DNA from: Arenicella chitinivorans | GTDB lineage: Bacteria; Pseudomonadota; Gammaproteobacteria; Arenicellales; Arenicellaceae | DNA: 64,000 nucleotides | Assembly (NCBI RefSeq): GCF_014651515.1 | Contig: NZ_BMXA01000001.1 | Location: 558,001 to 622,000 of the forward strand | Reading direction: 5' to 3' | Part shown: piece after piece, positions 20,654 to 30,000 of the stretch | Layout: each line of letters starts with the position of its first letter | Position numbering within the stretch: position 1 is the first letter of the stretch | The notes under the pieces: model-generated | The model's input: the letters and a program-made list of their open reading frames with translations, nothing else | Told to the model about the DNA's origin: nothing | Databases searched by the model: none | Program-made: the position numbers and the translations under genes

Positions 20654-22564
20654 TTGAACAGAATCACCAATATCGTCATCGTCGGTCTCATTCTTCTTGT
20701 TGCAGCCTCTTGGATAGCTGACAGCAAGTCACCGGGCGCTCGACTGCCGGATGAAAAGACTTATTCAGAATTCAATGAACTGATCGTCAATGGCTCAGTT
20801 GATGACGTGATTCTGAATGAAGAAGAGCTGAAAATTTACGGAACGGATAGCTCGGGCAAGCAAGTTTGGGCGACCATGTCGCGTTTGGATGACAAGCTGG
20901 TTGATACCCTCATCGACCGTGGCATCAATTTCAAAGTCATACAGCCTGAGAAGCCCTCGGCACTGGCAAGTTTTCTGGTCAGCATTTTGCCCTTTGTGTT
21001 GTTTATTGGTGTGTGGATCTATTTGATGCGCCAGATGCAAGGTGGTGCTGGGAAAGGCGCAATGAGTTTCGGCAAGAGTAAAGCGCGATTGCTAAACCAA
21101 GACAACAATCGCGTCACTTTCGACGATGTCGCGGGCGTTGAAGAGTCAAAAGAGGAAGTACAAGAAATTGTCGAGTTTCTCCGTGATCCTTCACGCTTTC
21201 AGAAATTGGGTGGCCGCATGCCGAGCGGAATCTTGATGACTGGTAGTCCTGGTACGGGTAAAACGCTGTTGGCTAAAGCCATTGCCGGCGAGGCACAGGT
21301 GCCGTTCTTTTCGATCTCAGGCTCTGACTTTGTCGAGATGTTTGTCGGCGTAGGTGCTTCTCGCGTGCGCGACATGTTCGATCAGGCTAAGAAAAATGCA
21401 CCGTGTATCATTTTTATCGATGAGATTGATGCAGTAGGGCGTCATCGTGGTGCCGGTATTGGTGGTGGCAATGACGAGCGTGAACAGACACTAAACCAGC
21501 TGCTGGTCGAAATGGACGGCTTTGAAGGCGGCGAAGGTATTATTGTGATTGCTGCGACCAACCGACCCGACGTGTTAGACCCGGCGCTTTTGCGTCCTGG
21601 TCGCTTCGACCGTCAGGTTGTGGTGCCCTTGCCAGACATTCGCGGCCGCGAGCAAATTCTCAAAGTCCATATGCGAAAAGTGCCAATCGGCAAGAGTGTA
21701 GACCCGGCTGTGATTGCCCGTGGAACCCCGGGTTTTTCTGGCGCTGATATCGCCAATCTGGTGAATGAGGCGGCATTATTCGCTGCGCGCGGGGCCAAAA
21801 AACTGGTTGAGATGGAAGATTTTGAATTTGCTAAAGACAAAGTCATGATGGGTGCGGAACGACGCTCAATCGTGATGCCAGAAAAAGAGCGGCTTAATAC
21901 TGCATATCACGAATCCGGTCATGCCGTAGTCGGTGCCGTGTTGAAGGATATTTACGATCCCGTGCATAAAGTTACGATCATTCCTCGCGGAAGAGCGCTG
22001 GGCTTAACATTTTACTTGCCTGAGGAAGATCGTTTTGGCTACGACAGAGAGTTCCTCCTGGCACGTATTGCGGTTGCACTCGGTGGCCGAATCGCGGAAG
22101 AATTGTTTATGAATCAAATGACCACGGGCGCTTCGAGTGATTTTGAAAGTGCGACCGAAATGGCGCACAACATGGTTGCCCGCTGGGGCATGAGTGATGT
22201 GCTTGGCACTCGGGTGTATGGTAATAGTCAGCCTGAAGGTGGTCTTGGTGGTAATACCAGCGCCAATATGAGCGACACCACGGCTAATCTAATTGACACC
22301 GAAGTCACGCGTATTCTTGATGAGCAGTACCACCGTGCTAAACAAATTCTGGAAGAAAATCGCGATAAAGTCGAAGTGATGGCCAAGGCGTTGATGGAGT
22401 TTGAAACCCTAGACGCAGCGCAAATCGCTGAGATTATGGAAGGTAAAAAGCCAACACCGCCTGCGGATCTGCCAACACCGCGCGGTAAGGGCGACTCTGG
22501 TGATGATGAAAAAGGTAAGCCAGCAGTAAAGCCACAGCTCGACAATCCGGCGAGCGAAACGTAA
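20654..22564 (+). CDS. ftsH: ATP-dependent zinc metalloprotease FtsH
   Basis: Membrane-bound AAA protease that degrades LpxC, sigma-32 and damaged membrane proteins in relatives. The 636-aa protein has TM helices at about 5-22 and 101-122 around a periplasmic segment, Walker A GSPGTGKT, Walker [10 protein letters not shown], and the zinc site HESGH. The start is TTG, with AGGTG 8 bp upstream. No heat-shock promoter was recognised in the 127 bp before it. Confidence 0.97.
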   Translation: MNRITNIVIVGLILLVAASWIADSKSPGARLPDEKTYSEFNELIVNGSVDDVILNEEELKIYGTDSSGKQVWATMSRLDDKLVDTLIDRGINFKVIQPEKPSALASFLVSILPFVLFIGVWIYLMRQMQGGAGKGAMSFGKSKARLLNQDNNRVTFDDVAGVEESKEEVQEIVEFLRDPSRFQKLGGRMPSGILMTGSPGTGKTLLAKAIAGEAQVPFFSISGSDFVEMFVGVGASRVRDMFDQAKKNAPCIIFIDEIDAVGRHRGAGIGGGNDEREQTLNQLLVEMDGFEGGEGIIVIAATNRPDVLDPALLRPGRFDRQVVVPLPDIRGREQILKVHMRKVPIGKSVDPAVIARGTPGFSGADIANLVNEAALFAARGAKKLVEMEDFEFAKDKVMMGAERRSIVMPEKERLNTAYHESGHAVVGAVLKDIYDPVHKVTIIPRGRALGLTFYLPEEDRFGYDREFLLARIAVALGGRIAEELFMNQMTTGASSDFESATEMAHNMVARWGMSDVLGTRVYGNSQPEGGLGGNTSANMSDTTANLIDTEVTRILDEQYHRAKQILEENRDKVEVMAKALMEFETLDAAQIAEIMEGKKPTPPADLPTPRGKGDSGDDEKGKPAVKPQLDNPASET

Positions 22565-22591
22565 ACCAAGTCATCGGCGGAAGTCTGCGCG

Positions 22592-23458
22592 ATGACGTCT
22601 AATAAAAAGCTCGGCAGCCCAGGCGCTGCCACTTTGCGCGGCCTTCTTTGTGGAAGGCCCGCAGTGCTTATGGGCATCGTAAACGTGACCCCGGACTCCT
22701 TCTCAGACGGGGGTTGCTACGAGAATACTGCGAGTGCGGTTGATCACGCGTTGTCTCTGTTAGAAGACGGTGCTGATATGCTGGATATCGGTGGTGAGTC
22801 TACTAGGCCTGGCGCGGATCCGGTCTCCTTGCAAGAGGAATTAGATCGGGTTATTCCCGTGATCGAGGGGATACGAACGCACACCAATGCGCCGATTTCT
22901 ATCGACACCTATAAACCTGAGGTGATGCGAGCATCAGCCGCTGTCGGCGCGGATATGATCAATGACATCAATGCTTTGCAAGCGGAAGGGGCTGTGCAAA
23001 CGGCGGCTGAATCAGGGTTGTTTTTGTGTCTCATGCACAAGCAGGGTACGCCTAAAACAATGCAAACTGCCCCTAACTACGAACACGTTGAAGATGACGT
23101 TGTCGATTTTTTAAACCAGCGCATCGCGATATGTCGGCAAGCCGGAATACCACAGAGCAAGATCACCATCGACCCAGGAATTGGGTTCGGCAAGTCTTTG
23201 TCACATAATTTGCAATTGCTCAATGCGATTGACAGCCTGCGTACACGCACCGCAAGTGAGGTGTTGATCGGTGTTTCGCGCAAATCATTGATTGATAAGC
23301 TGCTGACGCGTGCTGTCGATGAGCGTTTGCCGGCGAGCCTCGGATTGGCGGTGCAGGCAGCGCTAAATGGCGCTAGAATACTGCGCATCCACGATGTTAG
23401 AGCGACGTATGATGCGGTACGCAGCGTTGAAGCGGTACGCGATCAGCTCGCAGACTAG
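22592..23458 (+). CDS. folP: Dihydropteroate synthase
   Basis: Condenses p-aminobenzoate with hydroxymethyl-dihydropterin pyrophosphate in folate synthesis and is the sulfonamide target. The 288-aa TIM-barrel protein has both signature regions: GIVNVTPDSFSDGG and IGGESTRPGA. The ATG at 22592 follows GGAAG. It lies 27 bp after ftsH and 13 bp before glmM, the conserved order. Confidence 0.97.
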   Translation: MTSNKKLGSPGAATLRGLLCGRPAVLMGIVNVTPDSFSDGGCYENTASAVDHALSLLEDGADMLDIGGESTRPGADPVSLQEELDRVIPVIEGIRTHTNAPISIDTYKPEVMRASAAVGADMINDINALQAEGAVQTAAESGLFLCLMHKQGTPKTMQTAPNYEHVEDDVVDFLNQRIAICRQAGIPQSKITIDPGIGFGKSLSHNLQLLNAIDSLRTRTASEVLIGVSRKSLIDKLLTRAVDERLPASLGLAVQAALNGARILRIHDVRATYDAVRSVEAVRDQLAD

Positions 23459-23471
23459 AATAAGAATAATT

Positions 23472-24818
23472 ATGGCAAAATCATTTTTCGGTACAGATGG
23501 TGTGCGCGGCCCAGTAGGAAGTGAGCCGATTACGCCGAAGACCATTGTTCATTTGGGTTGGGCGCTGGGCTCCGTCATTAAAAAGCATTACGGTAAAGGC
23601 AGCGTACTGGTTGGCAAAGATACACGCGTTTCCGGTTATCTGTTGGAGTCTGCGATGGAGGCCGGCCTGTCTTCTGCGGGTATGGATGTGGTGATGTTGG
23701 GACCCTTGCCAACACCAGCGATTGCATACCTTACGCAAACAGCCCGCGCGAACGCGGGGGTTGTTATCAGTGCGTCCCACAACCCGTATTCCGACAACGG
23801 CATTAAGTTTTTCTCGGCCAACGGCAGCAAGATCTCAGACCAAATCCAAACCGAGATCGAGCAACTCATGGATGTCCCGATTGAGGTCGTGGCGTCGGAA
23901 GATCTTGGTAAGGCGTTTCGCATGGACGATGCGGTTGGTCGATATGTCGAGTTTTGTAAGGGCACGATTCCACGCAGAATGAATTTTCGCGGGCTGAAAG
24001 TGGCGTTGGATTGTGCCAATGGCGCAGCCTACCAATCAGCTCCGGCGGTATTCCACGAGCTGGGTGCGGAGATCGAGGTCATCAATAACAAACCCAATGG
24101 TTACAATATCAATGAACAGTGCGGTTCCACGCATATTGCAGGCCTTCAGAAATTGGTACTAGACGCTGAGTGCGATATTGGTATCGCGTTTGACGGTGAC
24201 GCCGATCGGGTCATGATGGTGGATCGTCAGGGCAATGTTGTGGATGGTGATCAGTTATTATTCGTGCTGGCAGATAGCCTGCACAAACAGGGGCGACTCA
24301 AAGGTGGTGTCGTCGGCACACAGATGAGTAATTTCGGCATGCAGAAAGCCTTGGAATCCCGCGGTATACCTTTTGTCCGCGCGAAAGTTGGCGATCGTTA
24401 TGTGATGCAGGAGTTGCATACGCGCGATTGGGCTCTCGGCGGCGAGTCGTCGGGCCATATCATCTGTTTGGATAAAACTACCACCGGAGATGGTTTGGTG
24501 TCCGCATTGCAGGTCGTAACGCAAATGACGTTCATGCAAAAACCATTGCACGAGTTAGCCTCGCAAATGCAGATGTATCCGCAAACTATGATCAATGTGC
24601 GCTTAAAACCGGGCTCAAGTGCTGCGGATGTGCTCGCACGTGCCGAGGTTCAGGCCAGTGTGAATGAGAAAGAGGCACAGCTTCAAGGGCGGGGCCGGAT
24701 CCTGTTACGCGCGTCTGGTACGGAACCGTTGATACGCGTCATGGTCGAGGGCGATGACGAGGCCGAGGTTGCGAGTTGTTGTCAGCATATTGCTGCTGTG
24801 GTGGAAAAACAAGTTTGA
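23472..24818 (+). CDS. glmM: Phosphoglucosamine mutase
   Basis: Interconverts glucosamine-6-phosphate and glucosamine-1-phosphate for UDP-GlcNAc, hence peptidoglycan and LPS. The start at 23472 gives 448 aa opening with FFGTDGVRG. The phosphoserine loop is ISASHNPYSDNG, the metal site DGDADRV and the phosphate-binding tail RASGTEPLIRVM. The open frame extends back into folP, but that overlap would be unusual. The SD is weak. Confidence 0.97.
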   Translation: MAKSFFGTDGVRGPVGSEPITPKTIVHLGWALGSVIKKHYGKGSVLVGKDTRVSGYLLESAMEAGLSSAGMDVVMLGPLPTPAIAYLTQTARANAGVVISASHNPYSDNGIKFFSANGSKISDQIQTEIEQLMDVPIEVVASEDLGKAFRMDDAVGRYVEFCKGTIPRRMNFRGLKVALDCANGAAYQSAPAVFHELGAEIEVINNKPNGYNINEQCGSTHIAGLQKLVLDAECDIGIAFDGDADRVMMVDRQGNVVDGDQLLFVLADSLHKQGRLKGGVVGTQMSNFGMQKALESRGIPFVRAKVGDRYVMQELHTRDWALGGESSGHIICLDKTTTGDGLVSALQVVTQMTFMQKPLHELASQMQMYPQTMINVRLKPGSSAADVLARAEVQASVNEKEAQLQGRGRILLRASGTEPLIRVMVEGDDEAEVASCCQHIAAVVEKQV

Positions 24819-24909
24819 GACTGGGTGAAAATTTAGCCGTAAGTTCTAGTGCTCGGCATAGTGCTATGCTAATATCCGCGCTCACTAAATCCCAAGCACA
24901 GAGGCGTAT

Positions 24910-25710
24910 ATGAGACGATTCTTGGTAGCAGGAAATTGGAAGATGCATGGCAGTCTAGAAATGACTTCTGAGCTGATCTCCGGCATTTCTCGCTCTGTGC
25001 TTGAAATGGCGTCACTCAGTGAACAGCGCGCCTTAGCGTATGACATCTTAGTTTGCCCGCCGACGGTGTATTTGCAACACGCAGTGGGCATAGCAGAGGG
25101 TCAGCCGCTGGTAATTGGCGCGCAAAATGTTAACGCACACGAGAACGGCGCGTACACCGGCGAAATTGCACTGCCCATGTTAGCGGAAATTGGCTGCTCA
25201 TATGTGCTGATAGGGCATTCAGAACGACGCGCGTTGTTTTATGAAACTGACCAGCAGGTTGCCGAGAAATTTGCGGCCTGTGTGGCTGAGGAACAACAGG
25301 TTACGCCGATCTTGTGTGTCGGTGAGACGCTGGACGAGCGTAAGCAGGGTGCGACTGAGCAGGTCGTAGGCCAACAGCTTGACGCGGTCCTTGATAAGGT
25401 CGGGATTCAGCGCATGCAGCAATCGGTGATTGCGTACGAGCCGGTCTGGGCGATTGGAACTGGCGAAACTGCGAGTCCCGAACAAGCGCAGAATGTGCAC
25501 GCATTTATTCGTGCACGTCTGGCACAGCATAATACAGGCATCGCAGAATCGATGCGTATTTTATACGGCGGCAGCGTGAAAGCCGGCAATGCAGAACTGC
25601 TATTCGCTCAACCGGATATCGACGGTGGACTGATCGGCGGGGCTGCGTTGAAGATAGAGAGTTTTGTAGGTATATGTCGTGCGGCGCAAAAGTTAGCGGC
25701 GCAGACTTGA
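24910..25710 (+). CDS. tpiA: Triose-phosphate isomerase
   Basis: Glycolytic isomerase linking DHAP and glyceraldehyde-3-phosphate. The 266-aa TIM barrel has the N-terminal GNWKMHG with the catalytic Lys, the electrophilic His in IGHSERR and the catalytic Glu in AYEPVWAIGTG. A 14-bp near-palindrome (GCATAG-TG-CTATGC, 24856-24869) lies in the 91-bp gap after glmM, close to where its promoter should be. Confidence 0.97.
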   Translation: MRRFLVAGNWKMHGSLEMTSELISGISRSVLEMASLSEQRALAYDILVCPPTVYLQHAVGIAEGQPLVIGAQNVNAHENGAYTGEIALPMLAEIGCSYVLIGHSERRALFYETDQQVAEKFAACVAEEQQVTPILCVGETLDERKQGATEQVVGQQLDAVLDKVGIQRMQQSVIAYEPVWAIGTGETASPEQAQNVHAFIRARLAQHNTGIAESMRILYGGSVKAGNAELLFAQPDIDGGLIGGAALKIESFVGICRAAQKLAAQT

Positions 25711-25791
25711 TATTGAGGATTTCGGGCTTAGGTTAGCTGAAATCATGAATGTAGATGCAGCGGTAGATTCGCGGCACAACAGAGTTAACAA

Positions 25792-26307
25792 ATGAACGGT
25801 ACTACTTTTTTAATTATCATTAGCGTATTCGCCGCCGTGGCGATTATCGCGCTGGTGTTGATGCAAAACAGCAAGAGTGACATGGGTTCGGCCTTTGGTG
25901 GCGGTGGCTCGCAAAGTATGTTTGGCAGTCGTGGTTCAGCAAACTTCTTAAGTCGCACCACGTCCATCATGGTGACCGTGTTGTTTCTGAGTTGTCTGAC
26001 TCTGGCTTATATCTACGCAAAACGAAACGCGCAAGCTGATGTGGTTGAGCCTTTGATTATTCAACAGGATTCTGAGGTGCCCGTTATTGAAACCTCTACA
26101 GTAGAGCTATCAGTCGATGCAGGCGATATTCCGGCTATTCCGAATGGTGGTACGGTAACCGAGAAAGCAGTTAATGATACTGAACAAGCTGTTCAAAATA
26201 CGGGTGACATAGTGGAGGAAGCGGCATCTGACGGCGTCGAAGCGGTCGATGAAGCGACCGATGCCGCGGTAGACGAGGCGCAATCTGCGGTAGACGAAGC
26301 GCAGTAG
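25792..26307 (+). CDS. secG: Preprotein translocase subunit SecG
   Basis: Accessory subunit of the SecYEG channel. It has two TM helices (about 3-22 and 58-79) around the conserved loop with FGGGGSQSMFGSRGSANFLSR. At 171 aa it is longer than enteric SecG (about 110) because of an acidic C-terminal tail ending in short VDEA-type repeats. It sits between tpiA and tRNA-Leu as in other gammaproteobacteria. Confidence 0.95.
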   Translation: MNGTTFLIIISVFAAVAIIALVLMQNSKSDMGSAFGGGGSQSMFGSRGSANFLSRTTSIMVTVLFLSCLTLAYIYAKRNAQADVVEPLIIQQDSEVPVIETSTVELSVDAGDIPAIPNGGTVTEKAVNDTEQAVQNTGDIVEEAASDGVEAVDEATDAAVDEAQSAVDEAQ

Positions 26308-26338
26308 TAATTCTTGCACGTCAAATTGAAAGATTATT

Positions 26339-26423
26339 GCCCAGGTGGTGAAATTGGTAGACACGCTATCTTGAGGGGGTAGTAGCGCAAGCTGTGCCGG
26401 TTCAAGTCCGGCCCTGGGCACCA
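26339..26423 (+). tRNA. tRNA-Leu (anticodon GAG)
   Basis: An 85-base tRNA with encoded CCA. The acceptor stem GCCCAGG pairs with CCTGGGC, the anticodon loop TTGAGGG carries GAG, and the long variable arm is that of a class II leucine tRNA. It lies 31 bp after secG, the conserved site for this tRNA. Confidence 0.96.
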
Positions 26424-26429
26424 TTTTAG

Positions 26430-26462
26430 AAAACCCAGTCTGTTATTCAGATTGGGTTTTTT
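26430..26462 (+). terminator. Intrinsic terminator after tRNA-Leu
   Basis: AAAACCCAGTCTG pairs with CAGATTGGGTTTT (one G-T pair) around a five-base loop, and the T run extends to six. It ends the secG/tRNA-Leu transcript; rimP-nusA, which usually follow, are absent. Confidence 0.92.
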
Positions 26463-26580
26463 AGTATTCGGGAGTGTCTCGTCAGTCGACGGCTCCTGGA
26501 ACCTTCGGCTACACCGCGGAGACTAATCAATCGGGTCTATGGTGGTAGAAACAACAATAAATCCAGACGGTACAGATACT

Positions 26581-26901
26581 ATGCCACACATCACATTTAT
26601 TGACTTTGAGGGAACACAACGAACCGTAGATGCCAATGTTGGCGATACGCTAATGGAGGCAGCGACAAGTAACGACATTCCAGGAATTGATGCGGACTGT
26701 GGTGGTGCCTGTGCTTGTGCAACCTGTCACGTATATATTGATTCTAACTGGCAGGACGAAGTCGGCGCAGCGGAGGATTTGGAAACCGAGATGCTGGAAG
26801 TTGCGGAAGAGGTCAAGTCAAACTCACGTTTGAGCTGTCAGGTAGTGGTCACCGACTCGATGGATGGTCTGGTTGTAACAACACCTGAAAGCCAATATTG
26901 A
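26581..26901 (+). CDS. [2Fe-2S] adrenodoxin-type ferredoxin
   Basis: Small electron carrier, 106 aa from the ATG at 26581; another in-frame ATG at 26539 would add 14 residues not typical of the family. The cluster ligands are the three Cys in DCGGACACATCH (spacing C-x5-C-x2-C) and a fourth in LSCQVVV. This matches adrenodoxin/terpredoxin/Fdx-type proteins used with P450s or in Fe-S assembly. There is no isc or P450 gene nearby, so the partner is unknown. The nitroreductase gene converges on it, 15 bp apart. Confidence 0.9.
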   Translation: MPHITFIDFEGTQRTVDANVGDTLMEAATSNDIPGIDADCGGACACATCHVYIDSNWQDEVGAAEDLETEMLEVAEEVKSNSRLSCQVVVTDSMDGLVVTTPESQY

Positions 26902-26916
26902 AAAGACTGTTTTGCT

Positions 26917-27477
26917 TCAGCCGTTCCATCGGCTGAGGAAATCGTTGGGGCTTAATTCGGGTACTGGTTTGCTGACCTTGGGTGTGCCGAGGTACAGAAA
27001 TCCGACCAATTCCTGATTTTCTGTCAAACCGAGTTCGCGATGCAGGCCGCGTTCGAACATTAGGGCACCCGAGCGCCATATAGCACCGATCCCTTGAGCG
27101 AAAGCGGCTGTCATCATCATTTGAGCGCTCGCACCGGCAGACAGTAATTGTTCGATTTTGGGTACGCTTGGGTTTTCAGTAATGTGTGCCACCACTGCAA
27201 TAATCGTCGGTGCACGTAATGGTTTTTTCTCTATTTTATCTCGGGTGATTGGATCCAGTGGCGCGTTATCGAGCGTCTCCTTTGCGTTCGATAGCAAGTT
27301 ACCAAGCTTATTACGAGCTTCTCCCTCGATAAGTAGGTAACGCCAAGGACGTAAGTTCTTGTGGTCGCAAGCGCGTAGCCCGGCGCGGACGATGTTGTCA
27401 ATTTGCGCAGTGTTTGGGCCAGGTTCTTCGAGCAGGTTGACTGAAATTCGAGAGTGAAGTGCGTCTAGTGCATCCAT
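26917..27477 (-). CDS. Nitroreductase family protein (YdjA-like)
   Basis: FMN-dependent NAD(P)H oxidoreductase of the small YdjA branch, 186 aa from the ATG at 27477. The family signs are the N-terminal RISVNLLEEPGP region (RRS-type FMN phosphate contact, here RIS), GLRACDHKNLRPW, and the FLYLGTPK tail. The frame is open to 27600 but the extra N-terminal residues do not look like the family. Substrate unknown. It faces the ferredoxin gene tail to tail. Confidence 0.9.
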   Translation of the reverse strand: MDALDALHSRISVNLLEEPGPNTAQIDNIVRAGLRACDHKNLRPWRYLLIEGEARNKLGNLLSNAKETLDNAPLDPITRDKIEKKPLRAPTIIAVVAHITENPSVPKIEQLLSAGASAQMMMTAAFAQGIGAIWRSGALMFERGLHRELGLTENQELVGFLYLGTPKVSKPVPELSPNDFLSRWNG

Positions 27478-27756
27478 GATGTGCGTGAATAGTGATAAAC
27501 GGGTAGTGGTGAAACGAATCGTGATGGTAGCATTTCTTTGTGACGCCGCCTTTAATTTTCGAACGTGACTTTGGTGCCTCAGAATTGGAGTGATGTTCAA
27601 GGCGCTCGAAATGGAGATCTGACTATTAAACAGAAAGTCAGGCAGCTATCTGTTTGGTTTATTTGAGTAAATTATTTAACATAATGCCCAAATATAAAGG
27701 AATGACGAAAAAAAAACAGGGTTTGGGCTAGGCAAAAGCGTCAGGTGTGTTATCTT

Positions 27757-27949
27757 TGAGTTGCATATGTTTGACCCTCATATGCGACTTCGGTTTGCAG
27801 GCATTGTCTCCCAACCCGGTGCCGGTGAACCAACAGGCCCCTCGTAGCAGCTCACGGAAGGTTGCTTGGGGGTTAGGAAGGCATTCTCATGGGGGGACAG
27901 CCTTCCAATTGAGGCTCTTGAGTGTTCGGCTCAAGGGCCTCTCTTATTT
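27757..27949 (+). ncRNA. Candidate structured non-coding RNA, family unknown
   Basis: A chain of hairpins ends in an intrinsic terminator. The first is AGTTGCATATG (27759-27769) paired with CATATGCGACT (27779-27789); the second is GGAAGGC (27876-27882) with GCCTTCC (27900-27906); the last is the terminator at 27911. An extended -10 (TG-T-TATCTT, 27748-27756) lies just upstream, although its start site would fall inside the first stem. Unpaired GGA motifs (ACGGA, TAGGA) recall Csr/Rsm-binding RNAs, but there are only a few. No SRP, 6S or tmRNA signature fits. Confidence 0.4.
27911..27949 (+). terminator. Strong terminator in the gene-poor segment
   Basis: GAGGCTCTTGAG pairs with CTCAAGGGCCTC, 12 bp with one G-T pair and a seven-base loop, then TCTTATTT. 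There is no upstream gene on this strand that it could serve, which supports a small transcript ending here. Confidence 0.75.
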
Positions 27950-28262
27950 GTGAGTCCGAGAACTATTGTGAGCCCGAAAACTCATTTCCAGTCATCACAC
28001 TTGTCCGATCTCAGTTACAACAATCGTTTACAAACATCGTTTATAAGCACCCAAGCCTGCAACACACGTCTTTCTACCTTTGCATGCGCTTACGCAAATC
28101 TTTACGACTCGCCGACGGACGCAACGTTAGACACGATGTGTTAGTCACGATGTTGGCTCAACAATATTGGTAACGATGGACTCAATGTGCAGCGCAAAAT
28201 GTATCCATGACATATTTTGACACCGTCGCAGTGAGCACAATCGGACCACTTAGCAAGGACAT

Positions 28263-28281
28263 CGCCCTAGATTCTAGGGCG
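28263..28281. other. Perfect 8-bp inverted repeat
   Basis: CGCCCTAG, ATT, CTAGGGCG. A run of five T occurs about 12 bp downstream. Possibly a weak terminator or a protein-binding site; no gene adjoins it. Confidence 0.45.
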
Positions 28282-28302
28282 TAGTCCCCTTTGGTTTTTA
28301 TC

Positions 28303-28334
28303 TTGTTCTTCTTATTATTTGTTCTTCTTATTAT
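28303..28334. repeat. Exact tandem duplication of 16 bp
   Basis: TTGTTCTTCTTATTAT occurs twice with no gap in otherwise unremarkable AT-rich DNA. Confidence 0.85.
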
Positions 28335-28755
28335 AAGTACTACTTAAACCGTCGTTTCGTTCGACCCTTCTTAGACTTCGGTTTGTTGCTCTGTCGTGCT
28401 GACGCTGCTCTGACGCCGTCTCAGGCGCTTTATTACAGTGGTCAGCGCTCTGGAGCTAAGATTCATTGGTTAGTGTTAACCAAGCTTTTACCCCACTTAA
28501 ATAACAGCCGTTGAGCGCATGCTCACATCAGGTTTCGTATCAAGGTCGCAGTTGATCACTCTTGCTGGTTCCAAATCTTCTGCCTGATGTCTAAATTCAT
28601 TATTACTTTGAAAACGCAATTTCTTAGTAACGAAACCATTTTTACCTTAAATTTGTTTATTCGTTCAACTGTCTATTTTTCATAATCGCCCAAATCCGGG
28701 TTTTTATGGGTCAAAACTCCCGTCGTAAATCTAGACACATACTTTGGAGTACGTT

Positions 28756-29781
28756 ATGCATCATTCATTAATAAGCAAGGTTAAAATTTGTTCAAGTGGC
28801 GTTTACTTTCCTGATGAAATCGTAAAATCAGACGACCTTTTCGCTGAGATCAACTCGGACTCTCAGTACGATATTCCCCGTAACTGGATGTCGAGTGTGA
28901 TGGGGATTTCGGAGCGTCGAATGGCTCCGGATTCAGCTAAGCCGTCAGATTTGGCGATACCCGCAGCGCGTCAAGCGCTGGCTAGTGCCGCTGAGGTCGA
29001 TTCGCAAGATATTGATTTGGTTATTTTTTGTGGAATAGAACGCGACCAGTCCGAGCCCGCGACTGCCCATACCATCCAAAACGCATTAGGTTTGAATGCG
29101 CGTTATACCTTTGACATTGCAAATGCTTGTTTTGGCTTTGTTGATGCCATGCAGATCGCGACAAATTACATCCGCTGTGGTATCGTAAGGAACGCATTAG
29201 TTACGACTGGCGAAGTGCCGACTCGTGTTCTCAAAGCCGCTGTCAAGCAGTTAAAAGGCGGTGTTGATATTAAGACAGCACGAAATATTATCGGGGCATT
29301 GTCGGTTGGTGATGCAGGCGGGGCGGTTGTTTTGGGTGCGACACCCAAAAACAGTAAATCTGGCTTTGAACTGTTTAATACAGTTTCTTACAGTAGTCAC
29401 GTCGATAAATGCATTTACAAACAACGTGAAGACGGTTCAATTGAGGGGCAGATGTTAATGGGTTTGATTGCCGGCGCCATTGTAAGGTCCCATTTTGGAC
29501 TCATCAATGACACGCTTAAGCAATTGGGCTGGAGCGAGTTTGACTGGTTGCTGAGCCATCAAATCGGTCAGCGCCCGTTTGATAAGCTATCGCGTCTTGA
29601 AGGTGTTCAACCGAACAAGATGGTCAAAACGTTGGATAAGTTTGGCAATATTACCTCGGCGACTTTCCCAGTGAATTTTCACAAACTGGCAGAGTCAGGA
29701 GAAGTAAAGCGAGGTGATCGAGTCGGTGGTTGTTTTGCCGGATCAGGGTTGGTTATAGGTCAGTTCGGTTACACCTATTAA
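28756..29781 (+). CDS. FabH-like 3-oxoacyl-ACP synthase III family protein
   Basis: Thiolase-fold ketosynthase of 341 aa; the ATG at 28756 follows GGAG by 7 bp. The FabH triad is complete: Cys125 in NACFGF, His268 in SHQIG and Asn298 in GNITSATFP. It should therefore condense an acyl thioester with a malonyl unit or a similar acceptor. It does not lie in a fab cluster: there is no plsX, fabD or acpP nearby, so it is unlikely to be the housekeeping FabH. Proteins of this kind also make secondary products and acyl-derived signals (PqsD, DarB and PpyS types). The gene downstream encodes a seven-TM protein with a DNA-binding tail, 219 bp away. Confidence 0.85.
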   Translation: MHHSLISKVKICSSGVYFPDEIVKSDDLFAEINSDSQYDIPRNWMSSVMGISERRMAPDSAKPSDLAIPAARQALASAAEVDSQDIDLVIFCGIERDQSEPATAHTIQNALGLNARYTFDIANACFGFVDAMQIATNYIRCGIVRNALVTTGEVPTRVLKAAVKQLKGGVDIKTARNIIGALSVGDAGGAVVLGATPKNSKSGFELFNTVSYSSHVDKCIYKQREDGSIEGQMLMGLIAGAIVRSHFGLINDTLKQLGWSEFDWLLSHQIGQRPFDKLSRLEGVQPNKMVKTLDKFGNITSATFPVNFHKLAESGEVKRGDRVGGCFAGSGLVIGQFGYTY

Positions 29782-30000
29782 CTATTAACGTATCTGGCAG
29801 ATCCGCGAGCTAGTCGAATAAATGGCGACAAGTACCGCGCTTTGTAGTCCATTGCTGACACTCAAATTTCTCTGTAGGTGCGTGGATCCAGCTTAGACTG
29901 TGATTCACGTACTTAGAACAGCAACGGTGTTTGGGTGTAAGTGATGTTTTGCCGGCGTCTCTGTGTTGCCAATGTGAGCGAACTTGAGAGGGGACGTATT

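Larger units (their letters stand above)
27601..28755. other. Gene-poor 1.15-kb segment
   Basis: No protein-coding gene can be supported here; the few open frames (27747-28173) lack SDs and family features. From about 28174 to 28743 no frame reaches 60 codons on either strand. It holds a candidate structured RNA (27757-27949), a perfect 8-bp hairpin at 28263-28281 and a 16-bp tandem duplication at 28303-28334. Composition is more AT-rich and irregular than the flanking genes. Confidence 0.6.

Noticed and set aside
27800-27880. SRP (4.5S) RNA, because of CAGG, AGCAGC and CGGAAGG fragments
   Set aside because: The symmetric loop and GGAA tetraloop context do not line up; the pieces are out of order and the flanks do not pair.
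27757-27949. 6S RNA, because of the about 190-base length
   Set aside because: 6S needs a long closing stem between its ends around an open central bubble; here the stems are local hairpins.
27747-28173. Short plus-strand frames in the gene-poor segment
   Set aside because: They overlap each other in different frames, cover the RNA hairpins and terminator, and lack SDs.
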